Below are positions 35,901 through 50,900 of a stretch of DNA of 64,000 nucleotides, piece by piece (the stretch's first letter is position 1; the number at the start of each line of letters is the position of its first letter). Below the pieces are notes generated by a model that saw nothing but the letters and a program-made list of their open reading frames with translations, did not search any database and was not told where the DNA came from. The translations under genes were made by a program, and so were the position numbers. The stretch comes from Podarcis raffonei (taxonomy: Eukaryota > Chordata > Lepidosauria > Squamata > Lacertidae), in assembly GCF_027172205.1 (NCBI RefSeq), contig NC_070613.1, forward strand, positions 26,748,001 to 26,812,000, in the 5' to 3' direction.

Positions 35901-38900
35901 ACAGTTTAGACAAAGGAAAGCACACTCTGATGGGCAGCATGCACCCAAGAAGCAGAAGAAAAAGAAAAAGGTATCAAACACCAAAGATGAAGAATCGGTA
36001 CAAGAAGGTCTGGATATTGACCAGTCTCAAGGAGAAGATGCATCCCCACACAGCTGTCAAAGAGGAGCAGCTGCTGCATCTGACTTTGCCATTGTGAGGA
36101 CTTTGCACAGTGATGAATTGATCAAGCATGATCAAATGTATACCACAGAAGTAAGTGTTTCTGAGATTAGAAAAACTTATTTTTATTACCATGCATTTTA
36201 AAGTCAGAATGAGGAGGCTACCTCTCTGTTCCACAGTAATGGTCAGTGGTGAAAGTTTGCATTTGAATGTGTCCATTAATGTATAGTTTCCCATGCACAT
36301 TTTAAAAACTAAGCACTATTTGTAAAACTTATATTTTTCTGTACTTACAACTATAAATAAATTTCTAATCTAATTTATAAGGGAGGGAAACTGAATGGTT
36401 TATGAAGTGCTGATAAATAATCTGCATTTTATTAGATGGAAAATAACTTTAGAGCGTAAAAGCATGTAACTGTTTGACGATTATTCCATGACCTATGCAA
36501 AAGAATAATTGATCATAGACTAGTTTGGTATTTGGGGTTCCATTTGTAGTGTTTCATGGTCATATCCTCCAACATCCTGAGTCCCAAAACTGGGACTTGT
36601 GTCTTCCCATGTGAGATTATGGAGCCCAAAAGACATACTTTTTTCAGGGTGAGATACTTGTACAAAGTCACGCGAGATCATGACACCCAATATGGTCACC
36701 GTGCTCTCGCGTGAAGAAATTGGATGCCCTGTTTTGTCCTGGGCAATTCCAGGGTATGCACTGTTATTCATTTGAAATGATGCTGGTAGGCAAGCAGTCT
36801 GATTGCTGTATAAAATCTCTCACGAGGCCTCTATAGATCATCAAGGCATATGCAAAAACTCCTCCACCAATGTACTTGTGTAAGAGGCAAAGAAGGCTGC
36901 CTATATATGTGGAAAGTCAAGCAGTCAGCCAAGTAACTAGTTACCAGGACTATAACTAAATATAAACTTTAGATGATAACGCTCCATCATGTTGTCCTCA
37001 TATTCAGGTTTTTCATAGTAGTCTTTGAGGATGATGACATTGAGATATGCAGATTCTCATTAATGTAAGTTTGAATATGAAATTTCCAGTTCTCATGAAG
37101 CATAGGCACTATGTGAAGATCTGCTGCTGTCTAGGTTGCCAGTCAGGTAACACATCTATTAATTTTCATTTATGCTTTCCTCAATCTAATGATAGAATTC
37201 CTGGAGCAGACTGCCACTTATATCACATAAATTATGAGTTTTAGAGTATTTCAAATATGGAGCATTCAGATTATTACTTCATGATTATTGTGCAAGCTAA
37301 GAATGCTTGTGCTAATTCTTCAAGAAGTGTTGCTACTATAAAGTGTAATTTGCACTCATTCATTTTTATTTTCTGATTTTCACTTTAGAACTTGTCTCTA
37401 CTGTCAAATATTGTAATCATTCACTTAACATCCTTTGAGATGCTATATATAGGGGAATTTAGTACCTCTTCAGGAAAGTGTTTGAGAGTATTATCAGTGT
37501 TCTCATCTATCAGTACAGTGATATGAGTTGACCTCAAAGAGCTCTTCTGTATAATCTTTTTGAGATGAAGCAAATTCCAATGTCACAGTCTGGGAAATTG
37601 AGAGACATGCAAAGGATGTTCTGGGCTGATGTTTGGATGGATGGATGTGAAACTAGGTCTCTTAAAAGAAAGGAATAATGTAGCACAGCTTGTGTTCTTT
37701 TGGACTGTCTCATCCAACCAAATAAGCAGACAACTCAGTGATTGGGATTCAAATACCGACTGTACCAAGAGTTTGGGCATGTTCAGTCTCCCCATATGAA
37801 CCAACAGACCCTGCAGTCATCATCTGAGGCCCTTTGTATGCCTCCATGAGAGGTCTGGAGGGTGGGAACACAAGAACAGGCCTTTTCTGTGGTGGCTCCC
37901 CACTCAGGGAGGCTTCTTCCCAGGGAGGCTTGCCTGGTGCTTTTGTTACATATCTTTAGGTGCCAGACAGAAATAATGACGATAATCAGTGGAACTTCTA
38001 ACTCTCTTTACTTGAACAGGGAAGTTTGGTTTGCTTCATGGAACTCAAGGAGTAGGAAAAAAACAAAAGAACAGAAGGAATGAAAAGCACTGATATATCA
38101 GGCCCATGCAGTATGTATTTTATTTACACCACAGTAAAACAGAATGGGAAGAAAGCCTCAGATAGCTAGATTTCCCTGAGTAATGTAGTGGACTGGCACC
38201 TTATATGTACAGTACATACCTAACCATGCATGTATTAGATGACTGCATGATAATATCCTTTCAAAATATACTTTTACATTTTTACATCTCTGAGTAATTG
38301 TTCTTACTTACCATAAGGCTACAGAGGTAGGACAAAGTGAACATTTTTTAAAAAGGAAAAATGATACGCAAAAAGTTGGTTTGGTTTTAGTAAATCTGTA
38401 AAATGAAGATTTGCAAGTCTTTGGGATTTGCCTGTTCTTTCACCCTATCACTTTTTTGCACAGTATTCTGTAAAGCTCAAATCAAGAGGACACAAAAAGG
38501 GATTATATTGTTTTCTTCTTTTAAATATCCAGTTGTTACTTGCCTCATTTCTAGAAAGGAGTTTCCTCTTGAGTTAGCACACTTGGGCACACAGTTATTT
38601 GGATCTCAATCTCTGTGTTTATCTAATGGAATAAATCTGATTTGATCTGTTTGGCTAGGGTTTTAATGTTCAGTTATATTTCTTGGCAGAGCAAATAGCC
38701 AGTTGTAGCCAAGCATTATGCCTCAAAGTTGACCTATTTTATTTTTTTAGAACATTTAAAACCAATAACATGGTTCTCTGTGCAGTCTTGCAATTAGGTT
38801 CTATGCTTGTACAGAATGTCCTCAGAAAGCTGTAATGTTTTGCTTAGGGAGCTGGCACTCTCATGTAGAGAAAATACTGTATACATGCCCCAAGAGATGG

Positions 38901-41900
38901 GGTAAGTGCCTTTTTGCTCACTTATTTTCGGACTGTCTTACAACCAACATTGCTGAGAACTTTCTTGAAGAGTTTTCTTTTTGGGGTTCTTCAAATTCCT
39001 AGCTTGCCAGCATTCCTTGTAGTCAGGGAGACATTTTCATAACTTTCTAGGTTGTGCGGTGTGTCTATTTTCTATTTTCTCAAAATCATTTCACTCTTTC
39101 CACCTGGCTATGCACTTTTTTAAACAAAAATCTAAGATGGCCTACGCAAAGAACATAGATCTCTAATTATCTAGGAATGAAGTTTAGCAGTTGTCTCTGT
39201 AATAGCCTTAATGAGTGAGTGGAATGAAACTTCTTCTGAGGCTTTAAGACCAGCTTCTGCTCATTTTGACTCCTGCTCACTTACCATAATTTACTTTTTG
39301 GTGTTTCTAAGATGAGTTTCCTCACAGCAAAAAATAAAATAAAATAAAATCCGAAAACAGTACAAATGCAGCATAAAAATAAATGGCAGCAGAGGGAAGC
39401 TGTGGTGCCAGTGTTAATTTCAGTAACCAAACAGAGCTGATCATCAAAGAGAATAAGGTCACTTTGCACAGCAATTGGATCTTTCTGCAGTTTTAATGCA
39501 TGGGAGGAGCCACTGGAGTTGGACAAGGGCCTGTTCTTTGTGGCTATCTAGCAGAGGGGGGTTTGACTGGCTGGGTCCAGAGCATGGGCAATGCTTCATT
39601 GCATGATGGGATGTTCCCTTCTGCCTTGGAAGAGTTGGTAGTGTGACCACTCCTCAAGAAATTGATCCTGGGCGCCTTGCATTGGAATAACTGCAAATAC
39701 CCCCCTTTTGGAGAAGTTAGTGGAGAGAATCGTGGTGGGGTAGCTAGCTACAAGCCTTGGGTGTCGCAGATTATTTAGATCCATTTCCAATCTGGGTTCA
39801 GGCCTTGCCATAGGACTCAGATGACCCATGGTCACCCTGATGGTTGCCCTAAAACGGTAGCCCTTTACAGAAAGAAGGATGGGGGAATGTGACTTTGCTC
39901 CTACTTCTTATGCTTTCAGTACCGATAGCCATGCCATTCTCCTGGACTGGCTCCATGGACTGGGAAGTGGGGGCACCTAAGGGACTGTGAGTCGAGGAAG
40001 TAGCGTTGGGAGAGTTCTTTTCAACTGCCTAGAAGTTATGATGTGGCATGCTGCAGAGCACATTCATTCCCAATGACTATACTATTGGGAATGGTCATTA
40101 GGAGTTTGGGAGCAAAGTACCGTCAATACATAGATGGCACTGATCTCTGTTTCTCCATCGCATCTGAATCAGGAGAAGCCGTGGAGGTCACAGTGGTGGG
40201 GTGGATTAGGGAACGTAAGTTGAGATTGAATCCTGGCAAGATGAAGGTGCCGTGAATGGTACCCGTGTGTAAGAAATTTGTCAATTGCTTATTCTGGACA
40301 GGAATGCATTTCCTTTGAAGTAGCAGGAGCAGATAGAGTTTTGGAGGTGTTTTGGATTCAGCTTTGTTATTGGAGGCCCAGATAGCCTCAGTGGCTAGAA
40401 GCACCTTCTACCAGCTTCTCCTGGCATGACAGCTATGACCATTGCTGGACTGGGAGAGCTTGACCACAACAGTTTAGGCATTGGTGACTGACTTTGTGGG
40501 GATGTGTAGGGGTGTGTGTGTGTGTGTGTGTACACACACACACACATGTGCCAGTTCCAAATGGTGTGTGGATTTGGAAGAATCAGTGGAACAAAACAAC
40601 TAATTGCTATAATCACCATTTAATTAGAGCCTATGCAACATATTTTCCGCAGAGAGCAACAAAGGTCTGTATACCCAGTTGTCTTCATATTTGGTAACCC
40701 TGCTGTAAAGGATCTTAATTTTTGTACAGAACATTGTTAATTCTAGGTTCTCTTAGCAATAATAAATGGTGCTTGTTTATGCCTCTTGAAGTAATGACTG
40801 TTGCAGTTCCTCTCATGTGTTTTGAGTATTGCAGAGTGAAAAGGAAGGATAAAGATTTGGTGCCTGTGGCTGGGGGGGGGGGAATTTCTCTTGAGAGGCA
40901 GTGGTGTTTGTTATGCTTTTGAAATACTTTTTGGAATCATATAAATAAAAGGATTTGGTTGTTTGAAATGAGTGTGTTTATTTTTGTCCTTTTATTTTTT
41001 TATCTTCTTTTAGCTGGAAAGTGAGATTTCCACTACAGCGGATGATTATAGCTCTGAGGTAAGAGCAAAATTGATGCTTCATGTGCTGCAGTGGGTTTTC
41101 ATACTTGACTGTTTTTCTGTTTAAAGACAACAATAAAATATTTAATAACATTTTGTATTTTTTAAAATGTTGTAAATGATACATTAATGTTTGCTGAGAG
41201 AAAATGAGTCATGTAAAATCTTTAGAAATGAAAAGTAGTTCTATGTTGTGCAGGTATGGTGGGTATGTAAAAATAAGAAATTAGAACCATGCTGAAATTT
41301 GAAAGGGAAATGTTTGTATCACAGCTTGTCGGTTACTGTTGCAACCTGTTATTTCATTATACTTTTTAGTGTTCTGGATATATCATTATTTCCTTTCTGT
41401 AGCAGATTAAATGCCAAGGTGAGTAAGCTAAAATTATTAACAGGAAAGTTTTTGGGTGAGAAAATGTCTATGAAGGAAACACTCAGCATGAGCAAGACTA
41501 TAGTGCCAATATTTATTTGCAAACTTGGTCAGCAACTCTGTTCAGTTGCCCATGGAAAAGTCTGTCTGTGTTCAGTGCATATATACAGAGAAATGTAATG
41601 TTTCTGATCTCTATAACTATAGTTAAGAGATTAGAATGCGTTGTGGGCTTGCACATTTCCTCCCATCATCTCTTGCTAACCATGATGTAGTGTTACAGCT
41701 GCAATGATGCTTCTAGTTTTGTATATATCTTAGATATTTATGTATAATGAGCTTCTGATTTATTTAAGTTAAATATATTTAGTTATGACTACCAAATGAA
41801 CCATTTTCACTTAACAGCTATTACTTCTGTCTTGTTTCATGTACATACCGTGCATATTAAGTGAGAAATATATAGGCTGTGTGTCTGTCTGTGGCAAGCA

Positions 41901-44900
41901 CCAGCAGAGAATAGCAGTGGCTGTCCCATTGTCAAAGAGGCTTTATTTTGTCTCTGTTGTGGCAGTAGTCTAGCGCCTGTACTGGCTTGGTGCCAGTACG
42001 CCATAGCCTGGAAGAAGCCCTAGGCAAGTCCAGACTATGGAAGATTGCTCCCAAACAACTAAATCAAGTGGAGTAAAAAATCCAGATATTGTCACAGAAC
42101 ACTTAGCAGGAGTAGAAAACTCCTAGTAATTATTGCAATTTGATGGTGAACACAAATGTGTAGTTCAAACACGTGTAGTTTTACAGCTAAGGTTTGCAGA
42201 GGATACTTGTTCCAAAGTTTATAATCTTAATAATAGCAACTCCATCCCAGCTCCCTAGATCTGCTTCCTCTACTCCCAGATCTATCTCCAATACAAGGTG
42301 TGCTTGAAGACTATATATTTATGTTTTTACAATTCCCAGAACCTGAATATTTTTTGTAAATGGCAGAGATTTAAGAAAACCCATGCCTGTGCATGTGTTA
42401 ATAAAGTTTGCAGGATTTCACATTATACTAAATCTTTCCCCCTATACTAGTATTCGTTTACAGAATGTGCTACCATCCTATAAACCGGGGTGGAAAACCT
42501 ATGGCCTTGCAATTGTTGCTGAACACTTAACTTCCATCAGTCCCAGCCTGCTTAACCAATAGTCGATTATGAAAGCTGTAGTCTAGCCAGATCTGGAAGA
42601 CTACTGGTTTCCCATCTCTGCTATAGAACTATAAAATAGGATAATGGTTTTTAAAAAAGTTTATCTTCCCATTTTCCTTGTGTTGTTAGCCCTAAGCCAG
42701 TGAATTGTTACAGCGTTCCTGTTCATTTGTTGGCTGTCTGCAGGAAGCCTCCAGATCACAAGCCACCCCAAAGCTAACAAAAAGAAAAAACCCCAGCTGT
42801 ATTTCCAATATCGGCTACTTATAAAGTTTGATTTAGGCTGCAATTCTATGCCCACTTAACTTGGATTAAGTCCTACTGAACTCGGTGAGGTTTATTTATG
42901 AGTAGACATGTATAGAATTGCACTGTTTGACAGTTGCATACCTTGAACGGTTTTGTTTTTGCAATGGAAAAACGCAAAATTGAATACATTTTTGTACTGA
43001 GTTCATATAGCCATTGTAACAAAACAGGTGATTCCATCCCCCTGATAAATTATTACTACTATATGGTTTTAGCGGATCCTACCTGGGAGAATCTAGAATG
43101 ACAGCAGCTGACATTTTTTTAAAGGAAAATATTATCTGCTTAAAGCACCACCTTTAGCAAAACTGTCCGCCACTTTTAATAACATTAAGCTTTTGCTTAA
43201 TTACTTGAGTCATGACAAATGTAAAATAATTATTGGAGCCCATGCTTGTGACCAAATAACCCAGCAAGAGTGGAATAGCATTTGTGAGTTTCCTAGAGAG
43301 AATCATTTGGAGAATTTACAGCTTCAAGTAAGACTTTTACTGTATTGACATGGGACTAGTTGCTGTTTAAAACTGTGGTATGCTTTCAGAATTTTAGGAG
43401 ATTGATACATTTTTGGGGCCAGTTATTTACTTTATTTAAAGTAAAAATGTGATATTGACCTCTTGTGGTAGAAGGTGTTACAGTCGTACCTTGGAAGCTG
43501 AATGGAATCTGTTACGGAAGTCCGTTCGACTTCCAAAATCTTTGGAAACTAAGGTGCGGCTTCTGATTGGAAGCTGAGCCAGACATTTGGGTTCCAAATA
43601 ACGTTCACAAACCGGAATACTCACTTCCGGGTTTGCAGCGTTCGGGAGCCAAAATGTTTGACTCGCAAGGCGTTCATCAACCAAGATACGACTGTACTAT
43701 ATTTCATACGTTGAATTGTTTTGTTGCTTTTAAGTCTTGAGCATATATTGTATGCTGGATGATATGGTTGCCATACGTCTGGAATTTCCTGAACATATCC
43801 AGAATACTGTAGTCAGAAGCAGCATCCGGATGGAAATAGGGGGGGTGTCCAGGAAAATCCAAATGTATGGCAACCCATGTTGGCAGTGTCTTTTTTGCCA
43901 CCTTCCTTAAAAATAGCTCAAAAACATCAATTTTTTTTTATTTTGCCATAAAAGCGAAACAACTTTGCTCGCTCCCCCCCCCAAAAAAAGCTTAACAAAT
44001 TTTGTGTTGGATTTTCACTTTTTGAAACATGGCAACCCTATATAAAGGAAATATGTCTGAAGCACATTTGCCATAAACTTTTAACTTTCTGTTGTGCATC
44101 TATAAGACACACGCTGAGAATTACATAGCAGGCTGAGAATTACATAGCAGGCTTCCACATGGAAAGGTAGTGATAGTTTAGGAGGGCTATGGGATCCTAG
44201 GTACCCACATTGGAGTTTAGGATGACTTTTGTATCCAGAGGCCCCATCTGAGCTATACTTTTAAAGCAGCATTAAGCATTATACCACTTTAAGCTTTCAT
44301 GGCTCCCCAGCCCCAAATAATCCTGGGAACCATAGTTTGTTAAGGGTGCTAAGAGTTATTAGGAGACCTCCTCTTTCCTTTCACTGAGCAACAATTCCAG
44401 AGTTAGCACATGGGACAAGTTTCAAGCACCCTCCTACACAGGCGGAAAGTGCTTCTTGAACTGTTGAGAAGAGGAAGAGGCAAAAATGCCTCCCAGAGGC
44501 ATCACTTTGCAGTGCATGGTAGCCCACTCTGGATAACCTCAATATTGGGACAAGTTTCTTCATGGAAACATAGCATCTACTTGCACTGGTCTGGATCCCA
44601 ACCGCCCTGAGACCTGCGGGTATAGGGCGGTATATAAATTCAATAAATAATAATAATAATATAAGATGGACCTAGGGTAATATGAGAGGATAGAATTCAC
44701 ATATGAGATGAAAAGGATGGGGAATGTCGTATGCTCTGTCCTGATAGGGAATTCATTTATATATTGTACCTTGGAGGGTTTTTTAGAATTGGTATCTGCA
44801 CATGCTGCAAAAGGTTTAATGCTTTAATGTTTAATTCAAACCACCAGTTTATTTTCAGTAGCGCTTAATAATTCACATGCTTTCTGTGTGCCTTTACACC

Positions 44901-47900
44901 TTGGCGAAAATTGTTGAGTTAAAACAAAGTTTTAAGTTGGAACGAGATGACCTGGAATAATAACGGACTAGTTCAGCAGACAAATTCTGCAGCTCTTTTT
45001 ATTGAACAGTAATGTTAATGACTTCTGTGTTTTGCTGTTCAGTGCTGTAAGCATAGACATTAGATTGCAGGTTCCTATATTTTAATAGTGTTCTATTCCT
45101 CAGCCCAGAGTCTGGCTTTCTGGGAGTGAATTACTTATTTATTTACTTACTTAGCTTTTATTTATTTGTAACATTTATACACCACTTGATTGTAGAAAAA
45201 AACTCGAAAGTGGTTTACTAAAAAGGTAAAACAATGAAATTATCACTTAAAATTTTACAGCAAAAAGTTAAAACAACAAAAGACTGTAACAAATTGAAAC
45301 TCTCATCAACTTTCTAAACATCTGCGTAGGTTTGTCTAAATAAGAATGTTTTAGCGGGTGCCAAAAAGAATACAGTGAAGGTGCTTCATATCAGTAGTGT
45401 TGTGGGTGCTAAGATCCCCCCCCCATATACAATATTTTATGGGAATCTTCAGCAAATCATGGCAGAGTATTCTTTTCAAAATCATGTCACTTAAAATTTA
45501 GATATTTGGCCCTTTCATGCCCCTTCATTCTCATAAGGCAATAAGTCATAGAATTAACTCCCTCTGAAACACCAAAAATACATTGATAACTCACTTCTGC
45601 CAGCTTTTAAAGTCTGTCTTTTGGTGTATGTATATTACAGAAACTTTGATCTATTTTCTGCTGATACGCACATCTTACTTCTGGACAGCATATTAATATC
45701 ATATCTTTTAAAATAAAAAGGTGCTACATGGCAAATTGGTATGTAAATCTGAACACTGTGGATTTGGAATCCTATAAATATACAAACTGTTTATCTGAAC
45801 TGGTTCAGATTTTTGTATGGAAAACATGCCATGGAAAACGGCAGTGTTCTTTGTTATATCTTACTGTCCGAAAAGCTATGGACTTACTGGCTATATTTGC
45901 ATAATTTGAGGGAGGAATAAAATGTAATCAGGCAAAGCTAGAATCTGAGGCTGTAATCCTGTGTATGTTTGCTTAGGAATAAGCCCCTTTGAATTCCATG
46001 GGACTTAATTGTGAGTAAATATGTGCAGGGTTGCATTGTAAGTTACAATTTAAATTTATAATGCATCTAGAAATTCTTTTTATACAGGTAAATGGTTGCA
46101 GTTTTTTGACAAGAACAGAGGTACCTGCAGACTTTATTAGGGTATAGTATTTAAAATTAAATCATGGCACTCAATACTAAACACAATTGATGCTTTGCAT
46201 TGGGGAATGTATCAGGATTGCTAACAGAAATTCATTTTCTTGCATGCCATAAAAGTTTACTACCTTATGTAGTTTATATATGTATGCTATTGCTTCTTCA
46301 GTAATCTTTGGAAGACAAAATTCAGTTTATAACTGATGTCACAGCAGTACTGTACTGTTACTGCTCTTCTGGAGCAAATTATACTAACAAAACAGGTTTC
46401 CATAGCAATGTGCTAAAGTGCTATCTGATGAGAAGGAAATGTTTTAAGTATCCTCACCTTGAACAAATTTTATAAAATGCTGAGACGCTAAGGAACTTGG
46501 ATTGGTTTAGGAAGAAGAATTTGGATTTGGAGAGAATTATTCTGAGCTTGGGATACAGCATTCTATAGCACGACTGGAGATGATGGAGAATGAATTGGCT
46601 GGAAAACAGCAAGAGATTGAAGAGCTAAACAGAGAGCTAGAAGAAATGAGGGCAGCATATGGTACAGAAGGATTGCAACAGGTATAATTACCTTACGTTG
46701 CTTTCTGCATGCTTTGTGGCCGTACACACAGTCCTTCAGTATTGCTTGTCATAATTCAAAGGCATTGAATGTGAGAGAGAAGAATGTCAGTGGTGTCCAT
46801 GTTCATTATCATTTTGCTTTATGAAAGAATACCATATGTCGTAACGCTTTCTATCTCTTTTGGTTTAGTGTTCATGAGTTTTGCTCTTGGCTCTGTGAGT
46901 TATAGCAGTAGAAACATTGACCCTCTATTGAAAAGACATGGGGTCGCCCCCCCCCTTGCAGCCTATTTCTGTGTTTTTATTTTTAAAAAGGACAGTGCCA
47001 AAATAGCACTTGTTCCTTCTATTAAACAAGAAGAACCTTGTTACCCGAGTTGTACTACAAACAGAATGAAATCACCTGCCTAGTTCTTAAGTAAGGAAAA
47101 TGACTGCTAAAATTGTGTCTGCACCATATTATTAAAGGTTCTATGTATGTAATGTGTATATGTGACCATAGTCCACATTGGTTTCTCATCTGTCCCTGCC
47201 CACGGTAAAGATGGGGGTGACAATGGGAACAGCATGGCTGAGCAATCTGCCCAGTCATGGAATTTTTGTGCAACCGTACTGGAACAAGATTTCAGCCAGC
47301 CATGTAGATTCACTGCTGGGTAATTTGCATGCACGCCATGCACATTTAGATAATTTACATGTGTGTCAATGAGCAATGTACACATGTGCATCTGATTTAT
47401 AGATGCAGGTGTATAGAGTGGCTGGGGCAACCCAGTCATACGGGCGGTGTACAAAAAATAAATTATTATAAATTATTATTTGGCCTTTGGCCTGGTGCTT
47501 CTGTGCATCAGCTGACAGAGGACAGTGCCAACTGCAAACCGAACAAAATCCGGAGGGGAAGTTCTAAATATGTTGAAGAAAAATATTGTGTCTATTTGCA
47601 AACCCACTCCATTCCTAAAAATAGTTTTCATAATGTGTTTTGAGTGTGACAAGTCTTTATCAGTGGCAGTAGTCACTACTTGTTTCCCAAGTGAGGAGCT
47701 TCTTTATATTAGGGAGAGTGCTTTACAGTCCAAGCTTTCTGTGCAACCCCTTTCCCTTTGTATCCCCCATAATCCCATCCAAAAAACTATTCCAGAAAGT
47801 GTAGAGATAACTTGATGCAGCAAGGAGCAGTGGAAGAGGAACCAGGAAATGGGGAGTGTATTCAAGCACTTGGGAGGTGACACATGATTCTTCAGTTCTT

Positions 47901-50900
47901 GGCCACTGTTTGTTCTGATAGGCCAGATAATTCTTATTCTTACCAAGCATCTGGTTTTTAAAAAATACCTTAAATCAAGGAAATGGTATGTGCTGCCTTG
48001 GCCCCATTGGAACCAAAAGGTGGGATAAATATTTGATTAAATAAAAATTAATAAATGAACAGCTCTAGTTGTTTCCTGCATTTAATTGAAGCTGCTTTTG
48101 GACCAGATAAATTTAGCTTAGTATTGTACCTTGGGCAAAATTGTCAGTTTTTCATGTTAGCTTGTCTTGTTTTTCCTTTGATACTTTGCTGTTTAGATTG
48201 TATGCGTGAGCATTCATTTGTGCTTTGCATTGTACAATTGTACATGGAGATTATTTGGATAGGTTGTGAGCTTTTTGCTTGGTTCTGCAATCTTGAGTTA
48301 TAGGAAATCTCTGAAAGGATTTCACATTTGCAGATTTTTTTCCTAAGAATAGTTTTTAATGAATGGAAAAATATCTAGATTTTCAAAACACTGTGTACTG
48401 CTGTGCTAATTACGGTACTTATCTTAGATGCTCCTTTAGACTGTACAACCTTTTACCAGTTTGACTCTAAATCTTACATTGAAGTGTAAGGTCCATCAAG
48501 TTTGACAGGAGGAGAGAGGCTTTGGATCTCTCCTGGAGAAGGTTCAAGTCCTTTCCCAAATCCATTACTGTTCAGTTGCCATTACCTTCATCACTGAGGT
48601 CATTGGAACTGGCAGAGCAAAGGGTTGCAACAAGGTCTGCTTTATTTCTGCAATTCTGATGGATGTCCAGTTTTTATTAAACAGATACCGGTAGTTCCAA
48701 AATCTTCCTCTGGGGAAAAGCTTTAGAATGGGGGATGGGAGAGTTCAGTTTAAGCCTCTTTAAGAATAGAACTTTTAAAGGATCATCAAATATTGGTACA
48801 GAATCAGATATTCGCCTTTTAAAGTGTTAATTAGGGAAACAATATTCCTAGTGAATAAATATGTATTCTTTTACACAATTGTACTTGGAAAGCTATGCTG
48901 GAAACACCAGGAGCAGAATGTATCTTTTAGTGTTTCTCCAGAATAGCTGCTGCTGATATGAACCATGTTAATATTACAATTTCACCTCCTTTAGTTACAA
49001 GAATTTGAGGCTGCTATCAAAAAAAGAGATGACATTATCACACAGCTCACTGCTAATCTGCAACAAGCAAGGAAAGAAAAAGATGAAACAATGAGGGAAT
49101 TTTTGGAATTGACTGAACAGAGTCAAAAACTGCAAATTCAGTTTCAACATGTAAGTTATTGGTAACAAAATTTATTAGCCTTGAAGGCAGTGCCGAAATA
49201 CATACACGGCAGCCTTTCTCCTCTTCCATTGGGAAGTCCTGCTTCTGAAGGATCAGTATGATATATTGATGTCTCCCACTGCCCACCCCCCACACTGTGC
49301 AGGGATTAGTCCCAGTGAATAAAGTGGGACTTACTTCAGTGCAAACTATTTGCAATTCTGTTAAAACTAATAAATTTTGTGGGCTTATTTATGAGGTTGT
49401 TCTGAAGGTGTGGCCAATAAATTGGCTTGCCTCATCACACTACAGGTCAACTGCTGCAGCTTGGCTTATACTTTTTGTTCCTTGTAATTTGGGCACTACG
49501 GAAAGAGAATGTATATCTGACATAATGCAACCTTTCTTGGGAAAAAATAATTTTGTCTCATTGCATCCAAGACAGTTTGCTTCACAAAAACGACCCACAA
49601 AAATACAGTGGCAGAAAGGCTGAGCAGGCCCATATTGTACTCCAGGCTTGCAGAGAGTAACAACATTAATTCTCTAGAATACAACGCATGTGCTGCTTTA
49701 ATGAAAAAGAAATGAAGAATGCTAATTGGCTCCAACCACCATATAATTTGATAATTGTTATTCAAGCAGTTGGTCTTTAATAAGTAATTCTGTGTATAAG
49801 TTGCAGGCAAGTGAAGCTTTAAGGAACACTAGTCATAGCAGCACGGCTGCTGACTTACTGCAAGCAAAACAGCAGATCCTTGCATATCAGCAACAGCTAG
49901 AAGAACAGGAGCAGCTATTGAAGAATTATCAAGTGAAAAATGAAGACTTTGAACTGCAAGTTTCCCTTCTGCAACAGAGAGTCGCTGCCTTCGAAACGGT
50001 ATATTTCTCATTAAGCTTGTGTTTTTTAGAGGCATGTGATGATGGTTGAAAAGAGATATAATCTCTTTGCCTCAAGTGTATAGGATTCTCTAATTATTAC
50101 AGCATGCAAACACGGGAACACACTGCGTATTTGTGTGAGTGTTATGAAAAAGTGCTTCCTTTTAGAATTATTGAAAATATTGTTCTAAACTGCTGTGATA
50201 TATTTCTATGGTACTGGGGTATATAAATATGTTGACAACTAAATAAACAAATGAGATACATATATGCAACCTCAAAAAATTGAAATGAATTTGGACCTTT
50301 TAGAATATCATATATGGAAGATACATTGATGCTATGTAAACGGTGAAGAATTTATCAGTTCTTATGCAAAATTTGAACAATTAAAACCATCAAAGCCAGT
50401 GCTGAACTAGATTTTTATGTTTTTGTGTCTTTTTGTAATATATTAATAATACATGTTGTTTGTATGTGGGAGGGGATGTCTAAGATAGATGTGATGGGTA
50501 TAGTCATGCTAGTTAAATTGTGTGTCACTCCCAATTACATATAAAAAAGTATGGTGGGGACCAAAGGGAGTCTAATGTTTACATTTAAATGGTTGTGTGG
50601 GTAGCAGAACCTTCCTCCACCTTACTTTCTCACCTCATATACTATCACTACTGCTATTTTTCCTCCTCCTCCTTCTGCTCCTGCTCCCAATCTGTTCACC
50701 ATAAGATTCCTAACCTGGGAATTATCCCCCCAACACACACACACACACACACACACACAATGGGACAGGCACATGAACAGTTAATGGCTTTAAGTTAAAT
50801 TTGATAACGTAAAGTAAAAAGAAGCACATTGTACATACGGTAGGCATCTATTTAAAATAGTGTGTATATGCTTTGGAAATCACTCTATATGCTGTCCTCA

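Larger units (their letters stand above)
36151..41013 (+). other. AKAP9: AKAP9 intron 2
   Basis: It contains a degraded LINE reverse transcriptase relic (39600-40480) and a GT/AC palindrome (40512-40545). A CpG-bearing insert-like stretch near 36550-36765 (CACGCGAGATCATGACACCC, CTCTCGCGTGAAG) may be an unrecognised repeat. Positions 37000-39500 show nothing I recognise. Confidence 0.75.
41059..46087 (+). other. AKAP9: AKAP9 intron 3
   Basis: About 5 kb with a TA-flanked MITE, hAT-like and LINE-derived pieces and two palindromic repeat copies. A 19-bp tandem pair (GCTGAGAATTACATAGCAG twice) lies at 44113-44150. No extra gene. Confidence 0.8.
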
